Under the pieces are notes generated by a model that was not told the DNA's origin, made no database searches, and saw only the letters and a list, made by a program, of their open reading frames with translations. The position numbers and the translations under genes are program-made. DNA of 64,000 nucleotides. Source: Lachnospiraceae bacterium (GTDB lineage: Bacteria; Bacillota; Clostridia; Lachnospirales; Lachnospiraceae). Positions within the stretch are counted from its first letter, which is position 1, and every line of letters begins with the position of its first letter. Shown here piece after piece: positions 1 through 9,389 of this stretch. The stretch lies in the NCBI GenBank assembly GCA_017615545.1, contig JAFZZY010000013.1, forward strand, positions 1 to 64,000, given 5' to 3'.

Positions 1-344
1 AGAATGAAATCCGGCTTATGCGCCAGAACATCCTCCTCCACGCGCGCAACGCCAAAGTAGGAATCGGTCGCGCCGATTCCAGCGTTGATATAGGAGATCT
101 GAACATCCGGGAAACGATTGCAGAACCAGTCATACACGCGGTAGGCATAGCAGGTCGTGGGCATGGACGCAGAGAACCCCTGCGTGATACTGCCTCCGAG
201 GAAGGCGATCACCAGCGGTTTCCCGCTCTGCTCCTTCTCGAACAGCATCTTCATGCGGTCCAGGTTTCCGTAGGCGATGATACCGTCGTTCAGCATCTGC
301 CGGTATGCATCTTCGTTTTTCATCAGTTTCGTAAGTCCGGTCAT
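1..344 (-). CDS. SGNH/GDSL-family hydrolase, N-terminal part
   Basis: The gene starts at ATG 344 behind a strong AAAGGGGG ribosome site and runs off the left edge, so only about 114 residues are visible. Around residue 40 the sequence IAFLGGSITQG is the block I motif of SGNH hydrolases, with Ser as nucleophile. NAGIGATDS further on fits block III. Family members are esterases or deacetylases, often acting on acylated sugars; the substrate cannot be told here. It follows rpe by 28 bases and could be the last gene of that operon, where B. subtilis has thiN. The catalytic Asp-His block lies outside the window. Confidence 0.75.
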   Translation of the reverse strand, partial: MTGLTKLMKNEDAYRQMLNDGIIAYGNLDRMKMLFEKEQSGKPLVIAFLGGSITQGFSASMPTTCYAYRVYDWFCNRFPDVQISYINAGIGATDSYFGVARVEEDVLAHKPDFI

Positions 345-372
345 ATCATTACCCCCTTTCGGTTGGGCAAAA

Positions 373-1026
373 CTATTTGACAGCTTCGAAAAGCCCCTCT
401 ATATTGGATTTTATATCTCCGCGAAATACTGCGGTGCCGGCGACAAATACATTGGCCCCGGCTTTTTTAGCGTCTTTGATGGTGTTCACTGTGATGCCGC
501 CGTCGACTTCAATATCGACCGACATCGAATGCGAACGGATATAGGAATACAAGGTGTGGACCTTATCCAGGGTGTGCGGGATAAGCTTCTGCCCTCCGAA
601 ACCGGGCTCCACCGTCATCACGAGCACCATGTCCAGCATGGGCAGGTAGGGATAGACCTCCTCCACGGGGGTGTCGGGCTTCACGGAGATGCCGGCCTTC
701 ACGCCGAGCGCGCGGATCGCCGCCAGCGTCTGCTTCACGTCGCTGCAGGCCTCCAGGTGCACGGTGATGATGTCCGCCCCGCTCTTCGCGAAACGCTCCA
801 CATAGCGGATCGGTTCGTCGATCATGAGATGCACATCGAACACGATATCGTCGAAACTCTTCTTCAGGGAAGAAATGACGGGGAAACCGATGGAGATGCT
901 GGGAACGAAATGTCCGTCCATGACATCGATGTGCAGATACTGTGCGCCGTTTTCTTTCACCTGGCGGATCTGGTCTCCGAGGATCGCATAATCCGCGGCT
1001 AATATGGAGGGTGACAGAATATCCAT
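373..1026 (-). CDS. rpe: Ribulose-phosphate 3-epimerase
   Basis: This enzyme interconverts D-ribulose 5-phosphate and D-xylulose 5-phosphate in the pentose phosphate pathway. The 217 residues are full family length and form a TIM barrel. SPSILAADYA at the N-terminus, HIDVMDGHFVPS (catalytic Asp and metal ligands) near residue 34, MTVEPGFGGQ near 137 and VDGGI near 175 are diagnostic. ATG 1026 follows a GAGG ribosome site and lies 15 bases after rsgA. The order prpC-prkC-rsgA-rpe is the same as in B. subtilis, which supports the call and co-transcription. Confidence 0.97.
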   Translation of the reverse strand: MDILSPSILAADYAILGDQIRQVKENGAQYLHIDVMDGHFVPSISIGFPVISSLKKSFDDIVFDVHLMIDEPIRYVERFAKSGADIITVHLEACSDVKQTLAAIRALGVKAGISVKPDTPVEEVYPYLPMLDMVLVMTVEPGFGGQKLIPHTLDKVHTLYSYIRSHSMSVDIEVDGGITVNTIKDAKKAGANVFVAGTAVFRGDIKSNIEGLFEAVK

Positions 1027-1041
1027 CGCAAACCTCGCTTT

Positions 1042-1935
1042 CTAATACTTTTTATTTCGTTTCAGTTCTTCAAAGATCAAAACATAATTCTGGTAGCGCT
1101 CGGGGGCAATGTCTCCCCGGGCCGCGGCTTCTTTTACCATGCAGTCACGTTCTCTCACGTGCATGCATCCGGTGAACTTACAGCCGCTCTCAAACGGTTC
1201 AAATTCGGGATAATAGTCACGCAGGGTATCACACTCCGTCTCCTCCAGAAAAAGGCTGGAAAAGCCCGGTGTATCGCACAGATACGTGTCCTCAGCGATA
1301 CGCATCAGTTCGCTGTGGCGTGTCGTGTGCTTTCCGCGCGAGATCTTCTCCGAGAGGCCGCCGGTCTGCGACTTTGCCTCGGGAAACACCGCATTGACGA
1401 AGGAAGACTTTCCGACGCCGGATGGTCCGGCGAGTACAGTCGTCTTTCCGCGCAGATGCTCTGCTGCTTCCGCAATGCCGTATCCGGTCAATGCGCTCAT
1501 GAACAGGACTTCACATCCGCTGTTCTCGTAGATCCTGCGGCAGTGTTCCATCGCCGCTTCATCGATCAATTCACATTTGTTAAAGCACAGTAGGATCGGC
1601 ACTTCCCGCATCTTCAGCGAGATCAGAAAACGATCCACCAGGTTATAGTTCGGCTCGGGACGGGTGCAGGCCATGACCAGCATCGCCTGGTCGACATTGG
1701 CCACCGTAGGCCGAAGCAAGAGGTTCGTACGCGGCAGGATCTTCACGATGCTTCCGCGGTCGGGCTGGCCGTCCGCCGTATCCTCTTCGATCTCCACGCG
1801 GTCACCTATGGCCGGTTTGATCTTCTGGTAGCGGAATAGTCCACGCGCCGTACATGTATAGAGTTTTTCTTCCGAACTATCCGTGAGAGCGACCAGATAC
1901 AGTCCTCCCACTCCTTTGATGATCCTGCCCTGCAT
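1042..1935 (-). CDS. rsgA: Ribosome small-subunit-dependent GTPase A
   Basis: RsgA (YloQ/CpgA) is a late assembly factor of the 30S subunit. The 297 residues show an N-terminal OB-fold, then a circularly permuted GTPase in which FNKCEL (G4) precedes GPSGVGKSSF (G1, about residue 170) and DTPGFSSL (G3, about 222). The C-terminal zinc knuckle is visible as CKFTGCMH followed by Cys. ATG 1935 sits only 3 bases after the kinase stop and has a weak ribosome site, so translation is probably coupled to prkC. In Firmicutes the neighbouring PrkC can phosphorylate this protein, which fits the gene order. Confidence 0.96.
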   Translation of the reverse strand: MQGRIIKGVGGLYLVALTDSSEEKLYTCTARGLFRYQKIKPAIGDRVEIEEDTADGQPDRGSIVKILPRTNLLLRPTVANVDQAMLVMACTRPEPNYNLVDRFLISLKMREVPILLCFNKCELIDEAAMEHCRRIYENSGCEVLFMSALTGYGIAEAAEHLRGKTTVLAGPSGVGKSSFVNAVFPEAKSQTGGLSEKISRGKHTTRHSELMRIAEDTYLCDTPGFSSLFLEETECDTLRDYYPEFEPFESGCKFTGCMHVRERDCMVKEAAARGDIAPERYQNYVLIFEELKRNKKY

Positions 1936-1938
1936 AGA

Positions 1939-4419
1939 TCAGTTTTCGCTCGAAGCTTCAGCGGTCTCCGGAGTTTTCTCAACGGGCTTCGTCGGAGCTT
2001 CGGTCGGCTCCTGCGTTGCAGGCGGCGTCGTCGGTGTAGGCGTTGTCGGAGCCGGTGTTGTCGGCGCCGGCGTTGTAGGTGCCGGTGTCGTCGGTGCCGG
2101 CGTTGTAGGCGCCGGTGTTGTAGGCGCAACGGTCGTAGGAGCCGGTGTTGTCGGCGGAGCCTTTGCAACTACCAGCGTGATCGTCGAAGTATACGGTACC
2201 TCGATGCCTGCTTCGTAATTCGCGCGAAGCACATAACCCTCGGTTACATTGTTCGACTCTTCTTCGATCACCTCGACCTCGAGTTCGAGATCTTCCAGTT
2301 CCTTCTGGACATCTTCCAGTTTGCGTCCGCGGAACTGCGAAGGCAGGGTAACCTTTCTCACACCGTCACTGATCACAACTTCGATCTCGGTATCAAACTT
2401 CACCTTACGGCCTTCCTTCACGGACTGCTTCATGATCTTACCCTTTTCGACCTCATCGCTGTTCTCATAGGTCGCGCCTCTGAGCTTCAGTTTGAGTTCA
2501 ACCAGGATCTTCTCCGCCTCATCGCGGGTCTTACCGGTCAGATCGGGCATCTCGACATACTGGCTGCCCTTACTGATGGTAACGTCGATCTTCGTACCGG
2601 CAGTGATCTTCTCATTGACATCGATCGACTGCTTGATAACAAGACCTTCGTCATAATATTCGTTAAATTCTTCAGATACTTCACCAAGAACCATCTGATT
2701 CTGCGTCAGGAATTCATCCAGATCATCGATGCTCTTGCCGATCAGAGTCGGGCAATAAAACTCAACGATCTCTTCACCCTGGCTGATATAAACGGTTATG
2801 CGGTCGCCGGCCTTCAGCTTACCGCCGCTGCTCGGCGATGTCTGGATGACCTGACCCTTCTTATACTTTTCACTGGCTTCATAAACCGGGCTGACCTCCA
2901 GTCCGAGTGCCTTCAGTGCCTTGATGACATCGACCTCATCCTCACCGACCAGGTTCTCGGGTACGATGACCATGGAGCTACCCTTACTGATGGTCAGATG
3001 AACGGTGCTATGCTTATCAACGATGGTATCCGCAGCATAATCCTGGGCGATAACAATGCCCTTCTCGTAGATCTCGCTGTACTCTTCCTTCGAATGCTGG
3101 TAGCCGAGGTTCTTAGACTTCAGCAATTTGTCTGCATCGTCCGCCTTCATTCCGACTACGTTCGGCATACGTACCTGGCTCTCAGCCAATGTAGTCTCGG
3201 CCGGGGTCGTCGCTACTGCAGAAGTCTTAGGCGTCACCGTGGTCTCGACCGTAGGAGTATCTTTACTGCCGATCCAGTTCAAGGTCTTCGCCACGAAGTA
3301 GAATGCTACACACAAAATAAGTACAGCAAGTATGATACCGAGTATAAGGATCACCTTATCAAAGATCGCGCCGCCCTCATCATCGTCATCATCCTCGTCA
3401 AATTCGGGAATAGAAATGACTTCACTGCCTTTTGCCGAAGCTGCGGCCGGCTTCTCAGAACCTTCTTCTGTCTCACTGTCATTGATAACGATGCTGGTAT
3501 TCTTCATTTGTTTGATCTGCATGAGATCGCTGTCCGACATGATCACGGTCGGGCCGGTCTCATCCTCGGGCTGTCCGGCGATGGTAACAAAATCCTCGTC
3601 AGGCATCAGGAGTGCTTTACGCAGATCCGTGATCAGTTCGGTCACGGAGTTATAACGACGCTCGGGTTTCTTCTGCGTCGCTTTCAAAATGATCTTTTCG
3701 AGGCTGATGGGGATCAGCGGATCGAGCTGTCTCGGCGGGATCATCTCGTTGTTGAGATGCGCCAGAGCGATGGATACGGTTGAATCACCGTCGAACGGCA
3801 CCTTACCTGTCAGCATCTCGTACAGGGAGATACCGAGGGAATAGATGTCGCTGCGCTCATCGGAATAGCCGCCGCGCGCCTGCTCAGGCGAGAAATAATA
3901 AACCGAACCTACAGCGTCGGAATTGATGGTATTCGAAGAAGCCGCCTTCGCGATACCGAAGTCGGTCACTTTGACCTTACCCTCTTTGGAGATGATGACG
4001 TTCTGCGGCTTGATATCGCGGTGAACGATGTGACGTTCATGCGCCGCGCCGATACCTTGAACGATCTGGATCGTGATGCCGATCGCCTCGCGGATCTCAA
4101 GCTTACCCTTCTTCTGGATGTACTCCTTCAAAGTGATGCCTTCCACGAGTTCCATAACGATATAGTGGAGTTCGCCCTCATCGCCTACATCGAAGATACT
4201 TACGACATTCGGGTGCGACAAACCGGCAGCGGCCTGCGCCTCTGCCTTAAAGCGAGCGACAAAATTCTCGTCATCGCAGAATTCCTTCTTGAGGACTTTG
4301 ATAGCGACCATACGGTTGAGCTTATGACATTTGGCTTTGTAAACCTCTGCCATACCGCCGACGCCGATCATTTCCAGGATCTCGTAGCGATCGCCTAAAA
4401 ACATACCCTCTTTTAACAT
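1939..4419 (-). CDS. prkC: PASTA-domain Ser/Thr protein kinase
   Basis: This is a membrane eukaryotic-type kinase of the PrkC/Stk family, which senses peptidoglycan fragments and regulates growth, wall synthesis and translation. The 826 residues contain a kinase domain (1-275) with the glycine loop IGVGGMAEV, VAIK Lys41, HRDIKPQN Asp135 and DFG Asp153. An acidic juxtamembrane stretch follows (DEDDDDDEGG, 341-350), then one membrane helix (about 353-378) and five extracellular PASTA repeats from about residue 418. The protein ends in a Thr/Pro tail of repeated APTTP units, which is unusual. ATG 4419 has an AAGAGGTGAG ribosome site. It follows the PP2C gene by 12 bases, the usual kinase-phosphatase pair. 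Confidence 0.97.
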   Translation of the reverse strand: MLKEGMFLGDRYEILEMIGVGGMAEVYKAKCHKLNRMVAIKVLKKEFCDDENFVARFKAEAQAAAGLSHPNVVSIFDVGDEGELHYIVMELVEGITLKEYIQKKGKLEIREAIGITIQIVQGIGAAHERHIVHRDIKPQNVIISKEGKVKVTDFGIAKAASSNTINSDAVGSVYYFSPEQARGGYSDERSDIYSLGISLYEMLTGKVPFDGDSTVSIALAHLNNEMIPPRQLDPLIPISLEKIILKATQKKPERRYNSVTELITDLRKALLMPDEDFVTIAGQPEDETGPTVIMSDSDLMQIKQMKNTSIVINDSETEEGSEKPAAASAKGSEVISIPEFDEDDDDDEGGAIFDKVILILGIILAVLILCVAFYFVAKTLNWIGSKDTPTVETTVTPKTSAVATTPAETTLAESQVRMPNVVGMKADDADKLLKSKNLGYQHSKEEYSEIYEKGIVIAQDYAADTIVDKHSTVHLTISKGSSMVIVPENLVGEDEVDVIKALKALGLEVSPVYEASEKYKKGQVIQTSPSSGGKLKAGDRITVYISQGEEIVEFYCPTLIGKSIDDLDEFLTQNQMVLGEVSEEFNEYYDEGLVIKQSIDVNEKITAGTKIDVTISKGSQYVEMPDLTGKTRDEAEKILVELKLKLRGATYENSDEVEKGKIMKQSVKEGRKVKFDTEIEVVISDGVRKVTLPSQFRGRKLEDVQKELEDLELEVEVIEEESNNVTEGYVLRANYEAGIEVPYTSTITLVVAKAPPTTPAPTTVAPTTPAPTTPAPTTPAPTTPAPTTPAPTTPTPTTPPATQEPTEAPTKPVEKTPETAEASSEN
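2020..2165 (-). repeat. Short tandem repeat coding the Thr/Pro tail of the kinase
   Basis: A degenerate 12 to 15 base unit, reading on the plus strand as variants of gccggtgttgtcg, is repeated about ten times near the 3' end of prkC. It encodes TTPAP-type units after the fifth PASTA domain. The repeat stays in frame, so copy number can change without breaking the gene. The tail would lie outside the cell and could be glycosylated or span the wall; both are inference. Confidence 0.85.
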
Positions 4420-4431
4420 TTAACTCACCTC

Positions 4432-5157
4432 TTAAATCTCAGGGTCAATGATGACCACACTTATGTTGTCCTGTCCGCCGTTGCGGTTCGCCGCTTCGAT
4501 GAGCTGCTCGCATTTCGATCTTAAGGATATCTCCTTCGACAGGATCTGAAAGATCTCTTCGTCACTGACCATGTTCGTCAAACCGTCGGAACACAGGATC
4601 ACCTGGTTTCCGGAGGACAGTTCGATCTCGAAATAGTCGACTGTTACACCTGATGGGCTTCCGATCGCCCGGGTAATGATGTTCTTCCTCAGTTTGTATT
4701 CATCGGAGTCCCGGGTCATCTTACCCATCGAGACCATTTCCTCTACATAGGAGTGGTCACGCGTGATCTGACACATTTCGTGGCTGGCGACGTACAAACG
4801 GCTGTCGCCGACATTGGCCACGTATAAGACATTGTCCTCGATGGTCGCCAGGACCAGGGTCGTGCCCATGCCCCACATCTCGAGGTTTTCATCCGCCTGC
4901 CGGACCAGCATGCGGTTGACCTGATGAATACTGGTATCTATCTTAGAGATCAGGAAGGGGTTCGTCGAACTTTCCAACAGACGGACAATGTTCTCGATCG
5001 TGTACCGCGAAGCGAAGTCGCCGGCGTTATGACCGCCCATGCCGTCGGCCACGATGTACAGATTCTTCAGCGACCCGACCGGTGTATCGGAACTGAAATA
5101 CATGTCCTGATTCATCGTTCGTGTTTTGCCGACATCCGTCATGCCATAGGAACGCAT
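4432..5157 (-). CDS. prpC: PP2C-family protein phosphatase
   Basis: This is the soluble Mn/Mg-dependent Ser/Thr phosphatase that reverses PrkC phosphorylation. The 241 residues carry the PP2C motifs: RTMNQD near the start, VADGMGGHNAGD (metal-binding Asp), GDSRLY, TRDHS, CSDGLTNMV and the C-terminal GGQDNISVVI. An upstream ATG at 5193 is in frame, but ATG 5157 has a far better ribosome site (GGAGGTAGGG) and matches the family N-terminus (MRSYGMTD), so it was chosen. It lies between rlmN and prkC, as in B. subtilis and many Clostridia. Confidence 0.96.
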   Translation of the reverse strand: MRSYGMTDVGKTRTMNQDMYFSSDTPVGSLKNLYIVADGMGGHNAGDFASRYTIENIVRLLESSTNPFLISKIDTSIHQVNRMLVRQADENLEMWGMGTTLVLATIEDNVLYVANVGDSRLYVASHEMCQITRDHSYVEEMVSMGKMTRDSDEYKLRKNIITRAIGSPSGVTVDYFEIELSSGNQVILCSDGLTNMVSDEEIFQILSKEISLRSKCEQLIEAANRNGGQDNISVVIIDPEI

Positions 5158-5204
5158 ATCCCCTACCTCCTCTCTTTGTTTTCTCTTTCCCATATTACCG
5201 GGTC

Positions 5205-6269
5205 CTATTTTTTAAACGTTTCGGACTCCGGATTTCCTTCGGAATATCGTCTTCTCAACTGCCCGCAGGCCCCATCGATATCCCGTCCTATTTCTCTTCT
5301 AATAGTAGCATTTATTTGGAATTTTTCAAGTTTTTTTTGAAAAGCATAGACCGCTGCAGTCTCCGTCGCGTTGTAATTCCTCTCCTTCACGGGGTTGATC
5401 GGGATCAGGTTTACATGCGTGTGATCGAAGTATTTATTGAGCAGTTTTCCGAGCTTTTCGGCGTAGGCCTGCGAGTCATTTTCCCCGCGTACCAGACCGT
5501 ACTCAAAGGTGAGCCGACGCTTGTTTTCATCGTAATACTCGCGGCAGGCCGTGAGCAGTTCGTCGATGCTGTAGACGCGGGCGACCGGCATCAATGCCTT
5601 ACGCTTCTCGTCATCCGCCGCGTGCAACGATATGGCCAATGTGATCTGCAGGTTTTCATCCTTCAGCTGGCGGATCTTCGGCACGAGGCCGCAGGTCGAT
5701 ACCGTGATATTTCTCTGGCTGATGTGCTCGCCGTTCTCATCGGAGATTCGACGCACAAAGGATACGACGTTATCGTAGTTATCCATCGGCTCGCCACATC
5801 CCATCATTACGAGGTTGCTCACACGTTCACCTGTGTGACGGATGATGGCGTATACCTGCCCCAGCATCTCGCCGACCGTCAGATTACGTAACAGGCCGTC
5901 CAACGTGGATGCGCAGAACACGCAACCCATGCGACATCCCACCTGTGTGGAGATGCAGACCGATATGCCGTGATGATAGATCATCCGGACACTCTCGATC
6001 AGGTTCCCGTCGGGAAGGGCGAACAGGTACTTCCGTGTTCCGTCCACAGCGCTCTCCTGATAGGTGACCAGGCGGATCGGATCGACGATGTATCGCTCCT
6101 CCAACTCAGCGATCATCTTCGCCGGAAGGTTCGTCATTTCCTTGAAGGAAGCGACCTTCGAGACATGCAACCAGCGGTACAACTGGTCCGCGCGGAACTT
6201 CGGCTGACCGAGTTCGGAAACGAGACTTCGGATCTCATCCAGATTTAATGATAAAATATCCGGTTTCAT
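5205..6269 (-). CDS. rlmN: Dual-specificity 23S rRNA/tRNA adenine-C2 methyltransferase
   Basis: RlmN is a radical SAM enzyme that methylates C2 of A2503 in 23S rRNA and of A37 in some tRNAs. The 354 residues hold the iron-sulfur motif CRMGCVFC near residue 113, the SAM-binding GEP motif in MMGCGEPMDNY and the resolving CGQLR near the C-terminus that supplies the methyl-carrying Cys. ATG 6269 has a CAGGAGG ribosome site. A 153-base gap upstream contains a likely promoter, so the rlmN-prpC-prkC-rsgA-rpe block may be transcribed separately from rsmB. Confidence 0.97.
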   Translation of the reverse strand: MKPDILSLNLDEIRSLVSELGQPKFRADQLYRWLHVSKVASFKEMTNLPAKMIAELEERYIVDPIRLVTYQESAVDGTRKYLFALPDGNLIESVRMIYHHGISVCISTQVGCRMGCVFCASTLDGLLRNLTVGEMLGQVYAIIRHTGERVSNLVMMGCGEPMDNYDNVVSFVRRISDENGEHISQRNITVSTCGLVPKIRQLKDENLQITLAISLHAADDEKRKALMPVARVYSIDELLTACREYYDENKRRLTFEYGLVRGENDSQAYAEKLGKLLNKYFDHTHVNLIPINPVKERNYNATETAAVYAFQKKLEKFQINATIRREIGRDIDGACGQLRRRYSEGNPESETFKK

Positions 6270-6312
6270 TCCTCTGCCTCCTGTTCCCGGTTTATCATGG
6301 CTCTCTGATGCG

Positions 6313-6341
6313 ATTTTAGCAAGAGAGAATCATAAAATCAA
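6313..6341 (-). promoter_or_regulatory. Putative sigma-A promoter of rlmN
   Basis: Read on the minus strand: TTGATT, a 17-base spacer, TAAAAT. It lies 44 bases upstream of the rlmN start. The same -35 context (TTGATTTTA) is seen before rimP. Identified by eye only. Confidence 0.6.
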
Positions 6342-6422
6342 CTTTTTAGCGAAAATATAATACAACTGTAACAAACTTTAATACAATTGAAACATGAATT
6401 CACATTTCTGTAACAAATACGG

Positions 6423-7886
6423 TCAATTCGACCATTTACGAGTCAGACGGCATAAGTAGAAACCTTCGCCCGGATAATCGCCCGGAAACAGGCTGAAACC
6501 GTAGGATTCCTTATATCCCGCATAGCCGCAAACGCCGAGCGCTTCCTTTAGTTCCTGCGTTGCGGACGGATCTTCCTCATACGGAAAATGCTCGCAAAAC
6601 CAGTGCATCTGGTCGGCATTCTCCCCGGGATTCAAAGTGCACGTGCTGTACAAAAGCGTGCCGCCCTCTTTCACATATGTGGAAGCCTGCGTCAGGATCT
6701 CGCGTTGCAATGCTTCAAGGGCTTTTAAGTCTTCAACTTTCAAACGATGACGAATGTCCGGCTTGTTGCCGAGCATGCCCAGTCCCGAGCACGGGACATC
6801 GGCGATCACGATATCAAAGGCTTCCTGACCCAAACGTTCCAGTAATCCGGCTTTCGTCGCATCCCAGACACAGGTCGTGACCTTATCCTCCATGCGGTAG
6901 AACTCGCGGTTCTCTTCGATCCTCGCCGTCTTCTCAGGGCTCAGATCACAGGAGATCACGGGATGCATATTTGCGTCGATCCTGCTGAGACGGTCCGCTG
7001 CATGAAAGGTCTTACCACCGGGGCTGGCACACAGCTCCAGGACGCGGTCGCCGCTCTTTAATGGAAGCAGTCGTCCGACCATGGCGGAACTGATATCCTG
7101 CACCATGAAGTAGCCTTCGCGATAGATCGGTTCCTCCATCAGAGCGTCCAGTCTCGGACAGATGAACATCTCAGCCTCTTCGATGCTACGGTTATCGCAA
7201 GGATGAATCGCCAGAATGCCTCGATCGATCAGATCTTTGATCTGCGCGGTAACATCCCCACGATCGGTCCTTAAAAGATGGACTGAGGTCGGAAGTTCAC
7301 CATGCTCCATAAAGGCTTCGCAGATCGATGTGACGCTGTCCGGATAGGCTTGCTTCAACAAGTTGTAAACAAACTCCGGCACGCCGTAGATCACAGATTC
7401 CGGTGCTTCGGGAAGCAGTTTCCGGTACAGTTCCGAAGGTTTTTCTGCAACTTCCGGATACTCTGTCAGAACGCGATCCCGTTCACGGATCAGCGTACGG
7501 AGAACTCCGTTGACGAAACCTGACAGCGGCGTGAACTTGCGTTTCTTCACCAGTTTCACCGCCTCATCGCAGATCGCATATTCCTTCACCGAGTCCATCT
7601 CGTAGATCTGGTATGCGCTCAAGCGAAGCAGGTTCCGGATAAAGGGTTTCATTTTCCGAACAGGGACCTTCGACACACTGTCGATGCAGGCATCCAGCGT
7701 GATCATCCGCTCCACCGTTCCGATGCATAAACGGGAAATGAACGCGCGGTCCCGCCGGTCCAGATATGCGTATTTATCCAACACCTGTCGCAGCAAACGG
7801 TTCAAAAATCCGCCGTTTTGTGTGACTTCCGTCAGGATATCCAGCGCTATCGCGCGCAGATCGATCGACTTGGGCTGCTCGTTCAT
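6423..7886 (-). CDS. rsmB: 16S rRNA cytosine-967 C5-methyltransferase
   Basis: RsmB methylates C967 of 16S rRNA using SAM. The 487 residues comprise an N-terminal NusB-like RNA-binding domain (1 to about 140) and a Rossmann methyltransferase domain. Motif I reads LELCASPGGKTFH near residue 284, the motif IV Cys lies in DVPCSGLGM, and the nucleophilic Cys is in YSTCTLNPGEN near 417. ATG 7886 has an AAGGAG site. It follows fmt by 13 bases in the conserved def-fmt-rsmB order. Confidence 0.96.
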   Translation of the reverse strand: MNEQPKSIDLRAIALDILTEVTQNGGFLNRLLRQVLDKYAYLDRRDRAFISRLCIGTVERMITLDACIDSVSKVPVRKMKPFIRNLLRLSAYQIYEMDSVKEYAICDEAVKLVKKRKFTPLSGFVNGVLRTLIRERDRVLTEYPEVAEKPSELYRKLLPEAPESVIYGVPEFVYNLLKQAYPDSVTSICEAFMEHGELPTSVHLLRTDRGDVTAQIKDLIDRGILAIHPCDNRSIEEAEMFICPRLDALMEEPIYREGYFMVQDISSAMVGRLLPLKSGDRVLELCASPGGKTFHAADRLSRIDANMHPVISCDLSPEKTARIEENREFYRMEDKVTTCVWDATKAGLLERLGQEAFDIVIADVPCSGLGMLGNKPDIRHRLKVEDLKALEALQREILTQASTYVKEGGTLLYSTCTLNPGENADQMHWFCEHFPYEEDPSATQELKEALGVCGYAGYKESYGFSLFPGDYPGEGFYLCRLTRKWSN

Positions 7887-7899
7887 TCTAACTCCTTAA

Positions 7900-8853
7900 T
7901 TATTTTGCTTCAGGATCCGGTGAAAACACCGTACCGGTTGCCACTATCTTATTGCCGTTCAGGAAATCGCGTACCGGCATGGCTTTCTTTCCCTGAAGCT
8001 TCAGCTCGGTGACTGTCAGGATGCCGTCACCGGTCTGGATATTGATACCTTCGGGTGTAACAGATGTAACCGTTCCCGGTTTTTTGATCGAATTGCCCGG
8101 AAGGATCTTTGCTTTAATGATGTTCAGTTGCTGACCGTTCACAAACGTATAAGCGCCCGGCCAGGGGTAATACGCGCGGATCATGCGCTCGAGTGCCGCC
8201 GCCGACTCCGTGAAATCAAGAAGGCCATCCTCTTTGTGGATCATGCCGGCATAGCAACTCTTTTTGTCATCCTGAGGTTCAGGCTTTACCTCACCTGCCT
8301 CAATAGCATCAAGAGTGCGGATCAACAGCGGACCCGAAAGCTCAGCCAGACGATCATGCAGAGATTCTCCCGTATCCGTCGGAAGGATCTTCGTCTTCAC
8401 GCGCGCCAGCATATCACCGGTATCGAGACCCTGCGCCATCTGCATGATGGTCACGCCGGTCTCCTTCTCTCCGTCCAGGATGACCTTCTGGATCGGCGAA
8501 GCGCCGCGATATTTCGGAAGCAGGGACGCGTGCACATTGACACAGCCGTACTTCGGCAGTTCCAGGATCTCCTTCGGTAGAATCTGACCGAACGCTGCCA
8601 CGACGATAATGTCCGGGTTGATCTCCCGCAGCTGGTCGATATTCTCCTGTTCGCGGATCTTCACCGGTGTGTAGACCGGAATATTGAATTCCATGGCCTT
8701 CACCTTTACCGGCGAGTAAGTCAGCTGTGCCTTCCTTCCGCGATATTTATCCGGCTGCGTATAGACCGCAACCACATCCAAAAACGGATTTTTGATCAGC
8801 GCATCAAGCGATGCCACCGCAAAATCCGGGGTTCCCATAAATACGATCCTCAT
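7900..8853 (-). CDS. fmt: Methionyl-tRNA formyltransferase
   Basis: Fmt formylates Met on initiator tRNA, using 10-formyl-tetrahydrofolate. At 317 residues it is full length. The sequence begins MRIVFMGTPDFAV; the catalytic N-H-D set is visible in VNVHASLLPKYRGASP (about 108-123) and the Asp in QGLDTGDM. The C-terminal OB-like domain begins near residue 205. The folate donor is made by fhs, 3 kb upstream on the same strand. The neighbouring def removes the formyl group again. Confidence 0.97.
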   Translation of the reverse strand: MRIVFMGTPDFAVASLDALIKNPFLDVVAVYTQPDKYRGRKAQLTYSPVKVKAMEFNIPVYTPVKIREQENIDQLREINPDIIVVAAFGQILPKEILELPKYGCVNVHASLLPKYRGASPIQKVILDGEKETGVTIMQMAQGLDTGDMLARVKTKILPTDTGESLHDRLAELSGPLLIRTLDAIEAGEVKPEPQDDKKSCYAGMIHKEDGLLDFTESAAALERMIRAYYPWPGAYTFVNGQQLNIIKAKILPGNSIKKPGTVTSVTPEGINIQTGDGILTVTELKLQGKKAMPVRDFLNGNKIVATGTVFSPDPEAK

Positions 8854-8883
8854 CCTTATCTCTCCCTTACGTGTTGCAAAAAA

Positions 8884-9363
8884 CTATTCCTCTTCTTCCA
8901 CCGCGTAATTACTGTCCATCAGCTCGCTTTCCTTGCGGTCAATGTACAGAACGCCGTCGAGGTGGTCCAGTTCGTGACAGATGGCACGTGCCAGAAGTTC
9001 CTCGCCCTCGATCTCATAGTAGTTCATATCGAGGTCGTACGCGCAAGCCTTAACATAGTTAGGTCTGCGTACGTAAGCCATCTTTCCTGCAAGGCTCAGG
9101 CAACCCTCAGTACCAAACTGCTCGCCGCCGGTCTCCAGGATCTTCGGATTGATCATGATGATCGGTCCCTCACCTACATCGATGACCACGATCCTTTTGA
9201 TCACGCCGACCTGCGGAGCCGCCAGACCGACACCGTTGTTCTCGTACATCGTGTCGATCATATCCTCAACGAGTGTGCGGATACGTCCGGTCACTTCTTT
9301 TACCTCTTTGCACTGCTTCCGGAGAACATTGTCCCCGAACTCTCTTATCTTGCGAATTGCCAT
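8884..9363 (-). CDS. def: Peptide deformylase
   Basis: This metalloenzyme removes the N-formyl group from nascent proteins. All three motifs are present in 159 residues: GVGLAAPQVG, EGCLSLAG (metal Cys) and HELDHLDG (two metal His and catalytic Glu). The second motif has LAG where most enzymes have VPG, a small variation. ATG 9363 follows a GGAGG site. It lies between priA and fmt, the common Firmicutes order. Confidence 0.97.
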   Translation of the reverse strand: MAIRKIREFGDNVLRKQCKEVKEVTGRIRTLVEDMIDTMYENNGVGLAAPQVGVIKRIVVIDVGEGPIIMINPKILETGGEQFGTEGCLSLAGKMAYVRRPNYVKACAYDLDMNYYEIEGEELLARAICHELDHLDGVLYIDRKESELMDSNYAVEEEE

Positions 9364-9389
9364 GATAACCTCCGATTTCTATAGCGATG

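Noticed and set aside
5158-5193. Longer N-terminus of the PP2C phosphatase starting at 5193
   Set aside because: The extra 12 residues are not family-like, and the start at 5157 has a much stronger ribosome site.
6270-6422. Possible small RNA gene between rsmB and rlmN
   Set aside because: The AT-rich gap has a promoter for rlmN but no terminator or stable fold of its own.
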